Positions 28,151 to 37,452 of a DNA stretch of 64,000 nt are shown here, piece after piece (position 1 is the stretch's first letter; every line of letters starts with the position of its first letter). The stretch covers positions 1,178,001-1,242,000 of the forward strand of contig NZ_FOPG01000001.1 of assembly GCF_900113435.1 (NCBI RefSeq), in the 5' to 3' direction. Origin of the DNA: Sulfitobacter dubius (GTDB lineage Bacteria > Pseudomonadota > Alphaproteobacteria > Rhodobacterales > Rhodobacteraceae). The translations under genes and the position numbers were made by a program. The notes beneath the pieces were generated by a model, which was not told the DNA's origin, ran no database searches, and was given only the letters and a program-made list of their open reading frames with translations.

Positions 28151-29893
28151 TTACTTGTCTATGATATCACAAATTGTGTGCAGTAGCGGCAAGAAGGAGG
28201 AACAATCGACTTTACCTCTGTTAGCTCTAATTACCTTATCGGCGAACTCTCCTTTTCCGTATTCAGTATCCTTTAATTTTTCATCCTTTCTTTGAAGTAC
28301 CTTAAACGTACGTCCGTTAAGATCCTCCTTTAACCAACTATCGTCGAAGAGCTTTTCAATGTAAAAATTGGACTTTCCACCACTTGGGATGGGAACAACA
28401 TAAAGATTTTTAGCGACATGGTAGAAAGGTTCCGATCCGTCAATCTTGTTAGTCGATCCGGAGGCCTTTTTGATCGTCGACCACATTTCTGTGCTCTGAC
28501 TATCGTTGTCTACAACTATTATAACTGGTTGAAGCAGCGGATTGTCATGAAATATTTTAATTCTTCCTAAGTGGATGTTTACAAAATTTTTTAGATCACC
28601 GCCGCCTCCAGCAAGACCCAAAAAATTGTCTGCTGTTTTCGTGTGTTTTAGGAAATCAATTAACCATTGGTCACCTTTTCCGGTCGGAGCAAGTAATCGG
28701 ACCGGGTCGACAAGCCGGCTGGAAACTCTTGGGTCAGCCACGTTCCACCTAATCGCTTCTTTTAAGTATATATAGTCGGTTTTTCCTTCACAGATAACAA
28801 TCGGACGTGGGTTAATGTGAATGCGTTTATAGTGATAAAAATCACCCATTAACCTCAAGTAGTGTGGTGCAGGTTGAAACTTTCCATATTTTCTAAGCGC
28901 CTTATGTTCTAATTCGCGTCCTTTGATGTCGTGTACATGGGCTAGCATGCCCAAAATTTGATTGGCAGTTAGGGGGGTTCCCGGCTCGATTGCCTTTTTT
29001 GGTCTTACCGCTGCTCCATGCCTCATCATAGCGTTCGCGCATAGACGAACGCCTTTGTAATAGTATGATCCAACATTGACTTTTTGGTTTACTGTCAAAT
29101 TCGTCGTCGCCTGTCTTTGTTGGGCGTGTTGCATTCTTATTTTTTTTTCATTCAGCTTAAAACCTGACTTGGCTATCGCCCTTTCAAGGCCTGGCCCAGC
29201 AACCCAGACTTCTGGCAATGGAAACGGATATCCGATCTTTGACGGAAACTCTCCTAAGTTTGTCGAGAACGTCAAATCGTCCGCGTACCGTGAATATGTA
29301 CATCGATTGCGCTTCGCAATTGATTGTAGACGGTAATCAAGAACCTGCGTGATAAACTCGGTTATGATGGGAGATGAGGGCGCACCTTGAGGAAGAGAGT
29401 TCTGGAAACATGCTGTTTGAGCTATAACTGTTGCCACAGTCTCAGTAAGCTTGAAATGTTCATTCTTTATAAAATATCCACGAACGCGTCCGAAATTGAA
29501 GCTAGGGAAAAAGTTATCAATATCCGCATTGAAAACATATCTCTTATTTGTGTGACGGTTTGCATTGGTAAAGATAGATAAGTCGCGATCTCGTTGAAAA
29601 CCGTGCGAAAGAACCTTTGAAAGGTTCTTCGGCTTGCCATGTAAATCGAAGTAACACTGGTAAAGTAACCGGCTTAATCGAGACTGGATGAATTTCAGGT
29701 TTGAATTTGGAGCATGGATTTGCCGGAGGGAACCGTTCTTTTTAGGGATAGGAAAAACATGGTATTTGTCCGCATCATCCACATGGTAAATCTGCTTGGA
29801 CAAAAATTTCGGCTGAACCTCCAATAACCGAGCCAAATCTCCTAGGTCCGCACATCCCTTAAGGTCTTTAATCCCATATCGATAAATGCTCAT
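28151..29893 (-). CDS. Retron reverse transcriptase fused to a TOPRIM domain (Ec67/Eco2-like)
   Basis: A 580-aa protein in two parts. Residues 1-330 are a retron/group II-type reverse transcriptase: KKNGSLRQIHAPNSNLKFIQ (RT-1), FNADIDNFFPSF with catalytic Asp124, LPQGAPSSPIITEF (169-180), the YADD box at 203-206, and the thumb entry SGFKLNEKKIR. Residues 363-580 form a TOPRIM nuclease domain with IVICEGKTD (Glu369) and IIVVDNDSQS (Asp462, Asp464). Ec67-type retrons have the same fusion, where the TOPRIM part is the effector in anti-phage defence. A structured ncRNA with matched a1/a2 repeats lies directly upstream. All catalytic residues look intact. GC and codon use are far lower than in the core genes. 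Confidence 0.92.
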   Translation of the reverse strand: MSIYRYGIKDLKGCADLGDLARLLEVQPKFLSKQIYHVDDADKYHVFPIPKKNGSLRQIHAPNSNLKFIQSRLSRLLYQCYFDLHGKPKNLSKVLSHGFQRDRDLSIFTNANRHTNKRYVFNADIDNFFPSFNFGRVRGYFIKNEHFKLTETVATVIAQTACFQNSLPQGAPSSPIITEFITQVLDYRLQSIAKRNRCTYSRYADDLTFSTNLGEFPSKIGYPFPLPEVWVAGPGLERAIAKSGFKLNEKKIRMQHAQQRQATTNLTVNQKVNVGSYYYKGVRLCANAMMRHGAAVRPKKAIEPGTPLTANQILGMLAHVHDIKGRELEHKALRKYGKFQPAPHYLRLMGDFYHYKRIHINPRPIVICEGKTDYIYLKEAIRWNVADPRVSSRLVDPVRLLAPTGKGDQWLIDFLKHTKTADNFLGLAGGGGDLKNFVNIHLGRIKIFHDNPLLQPVIIVVDNDSQSTEMWSTIKKASGSTNKIDGSEPFYHVAKNLYVVPIPSGGKSNFYIEKLFDDSWLKEDLNGRTFKVLQRKDEKLKDTEYGKGEFADKVIRANRGKVDCSSFLPLLHTICDIIDK

Positions 29894-29915
29894 AAAATCA
29901 GCGCCTTAATAAAGT

Positions 29916-30039
29916 GATCCGCAAGCACTCTTTAGCAGTCGCATGGTGTTATACCATTATCTGTAAGGTGCTCAGGGAAACCCCGGCCACAATATTTATA
30001 GCCGCCACAAAAAATGGCGGAAAAATCTACTTGCGGATC
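29916..30039 (-). ncRNA. Retron msr-msd ncRNA (template for msDNA)
   Basis: On the minus strand the segment begins with GATCCGCAAG (30039-30030) and ends with its exact reverse complement CTTGCGGATC (29925-29916), the a1/a2 pair expected of a retron RNA, plus one more G-T pair. Inside are a 6-bp hairpin CCGCCA/TGGCGG with a 7-base loop (30020-30002) just after AGATTTTT, and a hairpin ATGGT/ACCAT (29957-29943). The a2 repeat ends 22 bases before the RT ATG. From memory, the Ec67 RNA also has AGATTT then a hairpin after a1. The branching G and msr/msd border cannot be fixed by reading. Confidence 0.85.
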
Positions 30040-30046
30040 GCTAACC

Positions 30047-30075
30047 CTGATATACGGATTGAACTTTCACGCCAA
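30047..30075 (-). promoter_or_regulatory. Candidate sigma-70 promoter of the retron
   Basis: On the minus strand TTGGCG (30075-30070), 17 bp, then TATCAG (30052-30047). The predicted start would fall at about 30040, immediately at the a1 repeat of the ncRNA, which supports the assignment. The -10 is weak in its last bases. Confidence 0.5.
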
Positions 30076-30354
30076 CAACAAAATTATCTAATTTTCCTGC
30101 TACTTGCCTCTATCCGCAATCCACGCTTCACGAACTCCTGACTAAAGTTCGCCTTGCCGCGTTGTACTACAGCGTTCCTTCGCACCATGAAGGACTGCTT
30201 GGGGCCGGTCAGGTTTCGAAGAGCGACCACAGCTCGCAACTTTGTAGCGGCAACTTTGCGCACAGCGGTCATCGGTGCGCAGTGCAGCGAATGTCCCCTC
30301 CCCGCCTCTAGTGCAAGGCGTAGCGAACTCGGCCTTTATCCAAGCATGACATCT
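30076..30354. other. Intergenic stretch between retron and reductase pseudogene
   Basis: About 280 bp with no supported gene. Short frames here lack ribosome sites and family features. Confidence 0.4.
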
Positions 30355-31251
30355 TCATCGATGCATGTCCGGCCAAACCAAAGACCGGTGAATACTCAGC
30401 CCAGCCATGGCACCGTCACCGACAGCAAGAGACAATGAGTGCGGCATCATGGCTGCGTCGCCGCAAGCATATACGCCGCACATTGTGGTTTCTTTTGACC
30501 CGTCCACAGCGATCATCTGGCCCATCGGCCCTTCCGCGATGTCGCAGCCGAGTGTGGCTGGCACCAAAGTAGAGGGTGTGACGGTCGGCGCAACAAAGAG
30601 CCCGGAAAATGTGAAAGTCCGGTTATCACTAAGCTGCACATCGGCCTCACCGGCGATTGTGCGGATAGGGGTATCTTCGACGGTAATACCCTTAAGCTCC
30701 AGCTCTTGTCGGATGGCAGGCTCCAGCGTCAGGGCACCGTTGGTGAAAAATGTAACCGTGCCCCATTCGGCCAAGAGTTCGGCCTGATGCGGCGACATCG
30801 GACCGGACGCAATGACACCGATGCGGCCCTCATCAAGCTCGTAGCCATGGCAATATGGACAATGAAAGACGGACTGTCCCCATCGTTGCGCAAGCCCGTC
30901 GATCCCCGGAAGGTTGTCGATCACGCCAGTCGCAAAAAGGATGCGGCGGCCTTGGTAAGTTTGGCCGTCGATGGTTGCCACTTCAAACGTGTCACGTTCA
31001 CCGGTGACGGCGGCGGCCTCTCCCTCGACCCAAGTCAGAGTCGGATAGAGCTTCAACTAGCGGCGGGCATCGCTGGCAATGACAGCAGGATCGACACCGT
31101 CTTGCCCTAGAAACCCATGGGAATGACTGGCGGTGCGGTTGCGCCTCTTACCGGCGTCGATAACCAGCACGGATCTGCGAGCGCGCAAAAGTTGGAGGGA
31201 AGCCGCCATGCCAGCATAGCTTCCCCCGATGATGATTACATCGTGTAGCAT
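30355..31251 (-). pseudogene. NAD(P)/FAD-dependent oxidoreductase (thioredoxin reductase-like), interrupted by an amber codon
   Basis: The reading frame encodes a protein of about 298 aa of the TrxB-like class: FAD motif VIIIGGSYAGMAASLQLLRARR at the start, FATGVIDNLPG, the CPYC redox motif in FHCPYCHGYELDEGRIGV, and C-terminal GVYACGDAAMMPHSLSLAVGDG. Codon 65 is TAG (31057-31059), where a homolog would be expected to continue ARRQ-LKLYP, so one C-to-T change of a Gln codon explains it. Restart at the next TTG would drop the FAD loop. It abuts the Rrf2 gene stop directly, so the pair was one operon. Sequencing error or suppression are alternatives. Confidence 0.82.
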
Positions 31252-31698
31252 TTAAGGTTCTTTCTGTTTGAGCAGCGCGGCATATCGCATAGAGAAATCT
31301 GCGGTGAGGTCGGAAAGTGTGATTTCTCCAAAGCGTGCCAAAAGCAAGGCTTCGGCCTCGGCAAAGCTTTGGTCCAGCGCCGCGTTGACGGTCTGTTCGA
31401 CTAGACATTCTGGGGCCTCGTTACGGTTGCCGACGGCAAACAGCGCGGGCTCGCCCAAGGCATCATGCAACTGGCGCAGCGAGATGGTGTTGAGATCGGC
31501 CGTAATGCGCCACCCCCCAGCATGACCACGATCCGAGGCAACGATACCGGCGTCCCGCAAAAAACCCATGGTCCGCCGAACAACGACAGGATTAGTGCCA
31601 AGGCATTTTGCTAGATCGCCGGATGTCATAGGTACTTCACGCTCTGCCATATGAAGGAGCGCGTGCAAAACTGAGGAAAGGCGGCTATCACGCTTCAT
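31252..31698 (-). CDS. Rrf2 family transcriptional regulator
   Basis: A 148-aa winged-helix regulator: SRLSSVLHALLHMAEREVPMTSGDLAKCLGTNPVVVRRTMGFLRDAGIVASDRGHAGGWRIT is the Rrf2 DNA-binding domain with its GxxGGW wing. There is no Fe-S Cys triad in the middle, unlike IscR/NsrR; single cysteines occur in KCLGTN and ECLVEQ, so a thiol sensor of the YwnA kind is possible. It heads the unit with the broken reductase and is divergent from the gene at 31852. Confidence 0.9.
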   Translation of the reverse strand: MKRDSRLSSVLHALLHMAEREVPMTSGDLAKCLGTNPVVVRRTMGFLRDAGIVASDRGHAGGWRITADLNTISLRQLHDALGEPALFAVGNRNEAPECLVEQTVNAALDQSFAEAEALLLARFGEITLSDLTADFSMRYAALLKQKEP

Positions 31699-31699
31699 G

Positions 31700-31729
31700 T
31701 AACTTCAATAGTTATGAATCGGGTATAAT
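31700..31729. promoter_or_regulatory. Candidate Rrf2 operator and rightward -10 element
   Basis: TAACT-TCAAT-AGTTA (31700-31714) is a perfect 5-5-5 inverted repeat directly upstream of the Rrf2 start codon, and TATAAT at 31724-31729 could be the -10 of the rightward gene. Both lie in the short gap between the divergent genes. The binding protein is inferred. Confidence 0.4.
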
Positions 31730-31851
31730 GTCAAGCATGGGCCCATTTCCCAAATGTGGATGCGCCGCACTGGCTTGAATCCGGCACTCTTCTAACCGCA
31801 CCGCAGGGGCGCGCAATTTTGCAAGCAACGCATTCAAATTTTACTAACAGC

Positions 31852-32610
31852 ATGGAACCAAAGCGCGGTCTATGGCAGCATCCTGAAATGATCGAATTCT
31901 GCACTCTCGCCGACGACCACCCCGACCTAGCGCAGTCTCCACTACTGCGAGGGGCTTTGCTGATCCTGCAATATACGCAAAAGCACGGATCAATTGGCCT
32001 CACCAAAACCAAGGCCTTCAAACGCGTCTTCGTCCATTGGGCTGTAGAGCATTTTGAATGGCCTGGCAGAAATGCAGAAAAAATGTTTCGCTACAATAAG
32101 GTGATTAATGAATACGAGTTCCCCCCGCTCGAAATTCTGCATTTCCTCCTGATTTCGCTACGATTAGGACGTCACTTCAAAGGTGAGTTCCGGCCAACGA
32201 AACGTGGCACCGAGCTCTCACAAGCTCCTGGTCGACTGTTTGCAGAGTTGATCCCATACTTTGTCCTCCATGTGGATCACGCTTCCTATGCCCGCCTCGA
32301 CGACCGTCCCTTCGGAAAATGGAACGTCTGGTTGAATGTGATCAACGTGGAAGCCGATCATGGCACTACTGAGGCTGCCTTGTTCGAAGCCTTCTATGAT
32401 GAGCCACAAGATTGGCACACAGCAGGATGGCGTGAGATGGCCGCGTTTTCCTCTTACGTGCTGCGGCCGCTCGAATGGGCAGGACTATTGATCGAAATCC
32501 GCGAAGACGGCACTGACAAGCAGGTCTGCCATATGTTCAAAACCCCGCTCTGGCGTAGCGCGCTCAACCTTGACACCGATGACATGCTGCGGTCCACGCC
32601 CGTTCAGTGA
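31852..32610 (+). CDS. Hypothetical protein, 252 aa
   Basis: A soluble, aromatic-rich product with repeated short helices (LLRGALLILQYTQKHGSIGLTKTKAFKRVFVHWAVEHFEW; PLEILHFLLISLRLGRHFKGEFRPTKRG). The pattern recalls winged-helix-like segments found in proteins annotated beside pRiA4b ORF-3 domains, but I would not name a family. The ATG at 31852 is one choice; a GTG 32 codons upstream (31756) is also in frame. It is divergent from the Rrf2 gene and 363 bp upstream of the SMC-like ATPase on the same strand. Confidence 0.65.
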   Translation: MEPKRGLWQHPEMIEFCTLADDHPDLAQSPLLRGALLILQYTQKHGSIGLTKTKAFKRVFVHWAVEHFEWPGRNAEKMFRYNKVINEYEFPPLEILHFLLISLRLGRHFKGEFRPTKRGTELSQAPGRLFAELIPYFVLHVDHASYARLDDRPFGKWNVWLNVINVEADHGTTEAALFEAFYDEPQDWHTAGWREMAAFSSYVLRPLEWAGLLIEIREDGTDKQVCHMFKTPLWRSALNLDTDDMLRSTPVQ

Positions 32611-32973
32611 GATGAATCTATCTCTAATTCAGACGTAATGCTGTTTGAGAGGGATACGGCCCAAACCAGCCGTTCACATGTCGGGTAGATTGCTGCGTTT
32701 GCGCTCCCGAAAGCCGAATTTAGTTTGGACATGTCTCGGCTTAAAAAATTTCTTGACCGATTGCTGGTTTGCGTCGGCATGCACTCGCTTGGCGGGGTAT
32801 TGAATGTCCTGTTTAGAGATCGAAAGAAGGGCCGTTCGCAATCGTGACGACCATGCGATCCACTCGTCGAAATCACCCAAATCGCGCCACGAGTCTCTTT
32901 TGATATTTCATAACTTCGAATTCGTTGTAGAGTTGTTGACAAGAAGCTTGGCTCGCCCAGTGCATTATCGAGA
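32611..32973. other. Intergenic stretch before the SMC-like ATPase
   Basis: 363 bp. A 68-codon minus-strand frame (32674-32880) has some coding character but no ribosome site. TTGTTGACA near 32933-32941 could be a -35, without a well-spaced -10. No gene is called. Confidence 0.4.
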
Positions 32974-35900
32974 ATGAGTAATTTTATGAACGACGGAACC
33001 ATACACGAAGCTAGAGCACTCCACCTTCTCACTACAGACAGCCTGCTAACTGATTTGGTATTGGGCAGGCGCGTGGCTATCGCAGGCGGTAACACGGTAA
33101 ACTTTGAAAGCGCGGACACACGAAATGTATTAGAGTGGTATCGAACTAACACTGACAAATGGCACCGCAATCTAAATGCCCAAGACGTTGAAGCAATTGT
33201 AGATCGAATTAGCCGTGAGATTCCGGAGAGCTTAGCCTCTTCTTTGACAGACGTCCCGCATCTAAAAAGAGTGCTCACACTTAAAAGGGTTGTTGCTCAT
33301 AGATTTGCTGGCTTGCATTCATTCGGCTTAGCGCGAACGCCGCCGGAAAACTTCGTGTTCGAAATTGAACAGGGAGTAACTCTTCTTGAGGGAGCCAACG
33401 GTTCTGGCAAGACATCGGTCGCAAATGCAATTGTTTGGTGTTTGACTGGCCACCTTATTAGGTCGCAACGAGAACCGGAATCGGGCCCTACTGAGTTTGA
33501 ATGCGAGGTAAAAGCACAAAACGGTGATTTGGCGCGTCACATGATGTCTGCCGTTACTCCTATGCCCCATGCAGGAGATGATCTGCCGGAGCAGGGTAAA
33601 CCAATCATTGCAGATACTTGGGTTGAATTGTTTTTTGTTGACAGCGAAGGGATCGAACTTCCGCCTTTGAGGAGAGAGCAAAGCAGGACAACGAGAGGTA
33701 GGGTAGTAGAGAACCCTCCCGATCTAAAGGCGGTTGGCCTTGATCCAATTGCGTGGCAGATGGCGACTACCATGCCAGCCTTGTTGCCCTTCCTTTCAGT
33801 CGGTTCAACGTCTCAACTCGGTCATGCAGTTGCTAAGCTAACGGGGTTAGCTTCTCTCGTTGATCTCTCAAAGCACGCTCAAAAGACCAAAGATAGGATT
33901 TCAAGCCGACTGATCAAAGAACTTGACGACAAATGTGGAGAGCTAATCTCCAAATATGGGGAGTCTGTATCGGACATCGAGCGAACAGCGACGGAACATT
34001 CTGATCTTGAACTCGATTTCACAGTTCCAATCATTAGTTCGGAACGAGCAGAAGATGGCCTCCAAAGGCTTCAGAACTATTTCGAGGGAGTAAAGGCACA
34101 GGCGTTTAATGACGCAAAGGCTGTCTTAGGAGCAGAATTCGATCCCGAAGATCGCTCTTCGCGTTCGGAACTTGAAAAGCAGATACATCCTGCTCTAGCT
34201 CAACTGAAAGCGGTCAGAGACTTACCGTCTATGTCTCGAGTTGTGAAAATGATGTTAGTGACTGACGACGAAGAAGCTCTTGCTCGTCGCCTCCTAAAGC
34301 AAATCATGTCCGAGGCGGGCAAGCTAAATGCACTAATTGCAGATCGACCACTCGCAAGTAGAGCCCAGCTATATGCGCGGATTTCTGACTGGTTAAGCCT
34401 TAGTCAGCAATCGATGGAGAAAAACTGTCCAGTTTGCATTCAAAATATTGAAAATAGGATTGATCCAGTAACCGGCAGACCGATAATAGATCACATTGGT
34501 GACGCCGCAGCGGACAAAGAGTTCATCTCAAAGTCGATTGCTCAGTGGTCCGAGAATTGGGCCGGACGGTTGAGTATGGAGCTATCAGGCACATTATCCT
34601 CTGAACTTCGACTTAAGCTGCCGCACAAGCCGGTCGAATTGATGACAAGGACCTTCACGGTCGAGCTTTTTGAAGCGGATTGTTTCCAGGGTGTTCTGGC
34701 ATCTCTTTCTCGGAGTGTATCAGAGTTAGTCAAGATCGAAAGCGAAAAGCTAACGGAATACGAAACGCAGGCAAAAGTGGACTTTCCTGTACTCGACAAC
34801 GATCAAGCAGATGAGCTTGCAGCACTAGTATCTAAGTTGGAGAAAATACTTAGTTTCGTTCAGTGGATCAAGGAAAATCGACCGTCTCTTCGTGAGTTTC
34901 AAATTGCAGTTGTAAAAGGAGAAGAGACAGAGGGTTTAGAAAACCCAGCAATTGAAGCGAAGTTGAATCGCTTGTTGGTTGTTGTTGATGGTGTCGCTCC
35001 TTTGAACTCTGCACTGCAGTGTGTCTCGCGGTTAAAAAATTGCGAAACGAACTATAGAGCCACCATCAAAAAAATTGCCCTCTGTCAAAGGGCGGAACTC
35101 GCATGTGAAGAGCTGATACCCTTGGGCGCACTTGCGGAAGCGCAGGTTAAGGAGCTGCGAACCCTTCTACAAGATCGAGCGGAGTATTGGAGGAATGCCG
35201 TTTACCAGAATGCCACCACTTATGCACCGGAACTTACGGGCACTGAGTTGGATGCAAAAGGGGTACTCGGTCTAAAAGTTGGACGCATGGGGGTGGAAGG
35301 GCCAGCCCAGCACCTTGCAAATGCTTCGGCCCTTCGTGGTTCATTGCTTGGATTCTTCTTAGCATTTCGTGAACACGTTTTAGAGGTGAGAGGCGGCCTA
35401 AAGCTTTTAGTTTTGGACGATCCGCAAGACCTATTAGACAACGACAATAAGATCAGGCTTGCAAGAGGAATAACACGGCTTGCAGAAAACTTGGTTCAGG
35501 TATTGGCTACTACGCACGATAAGAACTTTGCTCGAGCGCTAGTGCAGGAAAACCGGAGCGCCAATCGCGTGCGGCACCTTTCAGTGCATCCTGTCCACGT
35601 GGATCGTCCTGTCCTGATGCTCTCGCCGTCCATTGAGGAAGTCGACAAAAAGAGGGAGGCGTTCAGACGTAATAACGATGCCCACAATCTCGCGCAGGAC
35701 TACGCATCGGATTTGAGGGTCTTTTTAGAAGCCCGAATAGGGGACTTGTTTGATGGAAGTCTGAACCCAGCATACGCTAACCCTACGCAAGCCCCAACGT
35801 TGATTCCTTTGCTAGACAAACTAAAGTCGCTTGTCTCGAGCGGTATCGGTGAACTTGCTACCGACCCAGTCGTAAAACGATTTGCCAAACATCCTGCCTT

Positions 35901-36906
35901 TGAAAGTGGGGCGGAAGCCCGACGCATTCTGAACCAGTCCCATCATGACAAACAATCTATTCAATACATGGATGTTAAAAACGTCGAGGATCAGTTTAGC
36001 GATTTAAGAACCTCCGTCGAGAAGGTCCACCAACAGTTCCGTTTCCATAAATGGCGTGAGCCATTGATAGAGGCGCCAATTGTGGACGATCCATTAGTTG
36101 AACTACCGTCGATGGTGAAACCCGACTTCAATGTTCCAATTTGTCCCGATTTGGCAGCGTTCACGGCTGATATCTTAGGCGAAGGGTCACAAGAGATACT
36201 CGACGAGTACCAGTCGAGTGACTGGTTCGATGGCAAATCATTGTTCTTCATTCGAGGCGAAAGTCTTGGATTTTCGATACCATCGGGTGCCATAGCCATT
36301 GTTAACTCTCAGCCCTACGCTGGAGGCGACCAAAACCTAGTTATCTCAACGTTGGGTGAAAAAGTGTTCGCTCGGAGAATGTTGAAGCCGCGAGATGCAA
36401 CCGGAGTTTCACTTACGGCTGAGATACCTGATCCGCGAAATCGGCGCACAACTTTGCTGTTCGATCAAGGAAAACTAAAAATCTACAAGATTGTCGGTGT
36501 GATTTTTGCAAACATACCCACTCCTCCTGGTGGTCATGAAGCTACACAGATCGACAACGCCCCTGAGTTACGCAATGTTGAACTGGCTTATCGTGTGCGA
36601 GAGGAAAGCGCTGTGCCGTTGGTGTTGCCCGGACAAGTCGTGCTTGGCGGGCCTAGGATTCTGCCTGATGAATTGGACCGTTTTATCGGGTCATTAGTTG
36701 CTCTTTCGCTGTCAGACGGGCGAAACGTTCTTAAGCGTATCGGAACCAAGCTCGGTGGCGCGAGCAGTCATCTCCGCCAGTTCGAAACAATCGGTGGTTT
36801 AGGTGCGTCAATCGTCGTGGCAACTGCCCCGACACAGATAGGCCGCGACTTTCCAGTGATATTGTCAGCAAGACGCGTTTTGTGCGTTTTGTATGATATG
36901 ACCTGA
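32974..36906 (+). CDS. Rad50/SMC-like ABC ATPase with C-terminal LexA/S24-like domain
   Basis: A 1310-aa protein. Walker A is GANGSGKTS (140-148) in VTLLEGANGSGKTSVANAI, followed by about 650 residues of mostly helical insertion. A Rad50-style zinc-hook motif CPVC (Cys485, Cys488) lies near its middle. Walker B is LKLLVLDDPQ (Asp815, Asp816) with the H-loop in ATTHDKN. The tail (about 1085-1175) resembles the LexA/S24 peptidase fold: FIRGESLGFSIPSGAIAIVNS carries a GES (Ser1097) like the GMS of LexA, KVFARRM aligns with VKRL, and KIVGVIFANIP with the last strand. The catalytic Lys position is Arg1134, 37 residues after Ser1097, the LexA spacing. No known system was recognised. It stands alone, possibly with the gene upstream. 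Confidence 0.85.
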   Translation: MSNFMNDGTIHEARALHLLTTDSLLTDLVLGRRVAIAGGNTVNFESADTRNVLEWYRTNTDKWHRNLNAQDVEAIVDRISREIPESLASSLTDVPHLKRVLTLKRVVAHRFAGLHSFGLARTPPENFVFEIEQGVTLLEGANGSGKTSVANAIVWCLTGHLIRSQREPESGPTEFECEVKAQNGDLARHMMSAVTPMPHAGDDLPEQGKPIIADTWVELFFVDSEGIELPPLRREQSRTTRGRVVENPPDLKAVGLDPIAWQMATTMPALLPFLSVGSTSQLGHAVAKLTGLASLVDLSKHAQKTKDRISSRLIKELDDKCGELISKYGESVSDIERTATEHSDLELDFTVPIISSERAEDGLQRLQNYFEGVKAQAFNDAKAVLGAEFDPEDRSSRSELEKQIHPALAQLKAVRDLPSMSRVVKMMLVTDDEEALARRLLKQIMSEAGKLNALIADRPLASRAQLYARISDWLSLSQQSMEKNCPVCIQNIENRIDPVTGRPIIDHIGDAAADKEFISKSIAQWSENWAGRLSMELSGTLSSELRLKLPHKPVELMTRTFTVELFEADCFQGVLASLSRSVSELVKIESEKLTEYETQAKVDFPVLDNDQADELAALVSKLEKILSFVQWIKENRPSLREFQIAVVKGEETEGLENPAIEAKLNRLLVVVDGVAPLNSALQCVSRLKNCETNYRATIKKIALCQRAELACEELIPLGALAEAQVKELRTLLQDRAEYWRNAVYQNATTYAPELTGTELDAKGVLGLKVGRMGVEGPAQHLANASALRGSLLGFFLAFREHVLEVRGGLKLLVLDDPQDLLDNDNKIRLARGITRLAENLVQVLATTHDKNFARALVQENRSANRVRHLSVHPVHVDRPVLMLSPSIEEVDKKREAFRRNNDAHNLAQDYASDLRVFLEARIGDLFDGSLNPAYANPTQAPTLIPLLDKLKSLVSSGIGELATDPVVKRFAKHPAFESGAEARRILNQSHHDKQSIQYMDVKNVEDQFSDLRTSVEKVHQQFRFHKWREPLIEAPIVDDPLVELPSMVKPDFNVPICPDLAAFTADILGEGSQEILDEYQSSDWFDGKSLFFIRGESLGFSIPSGAIAIVNSQPYAGGDQNLVISTLGEKVFARRMLKPRDATGVSLTAEIPDPRNRRTTLLFDQGKLKIYKIVGVIFANIPTPPGGHEATQIDNAPELRNVELAYRVREESAVPLVLPGQVVLGGPRILPDELDRFIGSLVALSLSDGRNVLKRIGTKLGGASSHLRQFETIGGLGASIVVATAPTQIGRDFPVILSARRVLCVLYDMT

Positions 36907-36967
36907 GCCTTAAGTTCCCTCCAGCTCTGAGCGGAGTCCTTGGAGCTAAATCTTTGGCGTTAGGCCG

Positions 36968-37452
36968 TGACCTGCTCCCCATTGAGTCCGCTAATTTAGG
37001 TTAGCTCTGTTCAGGTTTTGGTCCTCTTCTGACCGGTTAGCATATTCCGCTGGCGTCAGGCCAGCGAGGCTTGTGTGCGGACGGTGCTGGTTGAAGTCGT
37101 TACGCCACGCAGCGATCAACCGGCGGGCATGACGTAGATTGTCGAACAGGTGCTCGTTCAGACATTCATCCCGCATCCTCCCGTTGAAACTTTCCACAAA
37201 CCCGTTTTGCATCGGCTTCCCCGGTGCGATGTAGTGCCAGTCGACCTTGCGGTCTTCCTGCCATTTCAGGATCGCATTGGAGGTTAGTTCTGTGCCGTTA
37301 TCGCTGACCACCATGCAGGGGTATCCACGCATTTCAGCGATCCTGTCCAACTCACGCGCAACGCGGTCTCCAGACAGAGACGTATCGACCACGGCAGCCA
37401 AACATTCGCGACTGAAGTCGTCGATCACGTTCAGAATGCGGAACCGACGACC
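36968..37452 (-). mobile_element. IS3-family insertion sequence remnant (3' part of orfB)
   Basis: About 150 C-terminal residues of an IS3-type transposase: [60 protein letters not shown] and [16 protein letters not shown], with the D-D-E residues present. The stop is at 36991. A terminal repeat-like TGACCTGCTCCCCATTGAG begins at 36968. OrfA and the 5' half of orfB are missing: the IS sequence begins abruptly near 37452 inside the end of the next gene. It cannot be active alone. Confidence 0.85.

Noticed and set aside
32674-32880. 68-codon minus-strand frame before the SMC-like ATPase
   Set aside because: No ribosome site, no recognised family; upstream of the Met the frame soon meets a stop.
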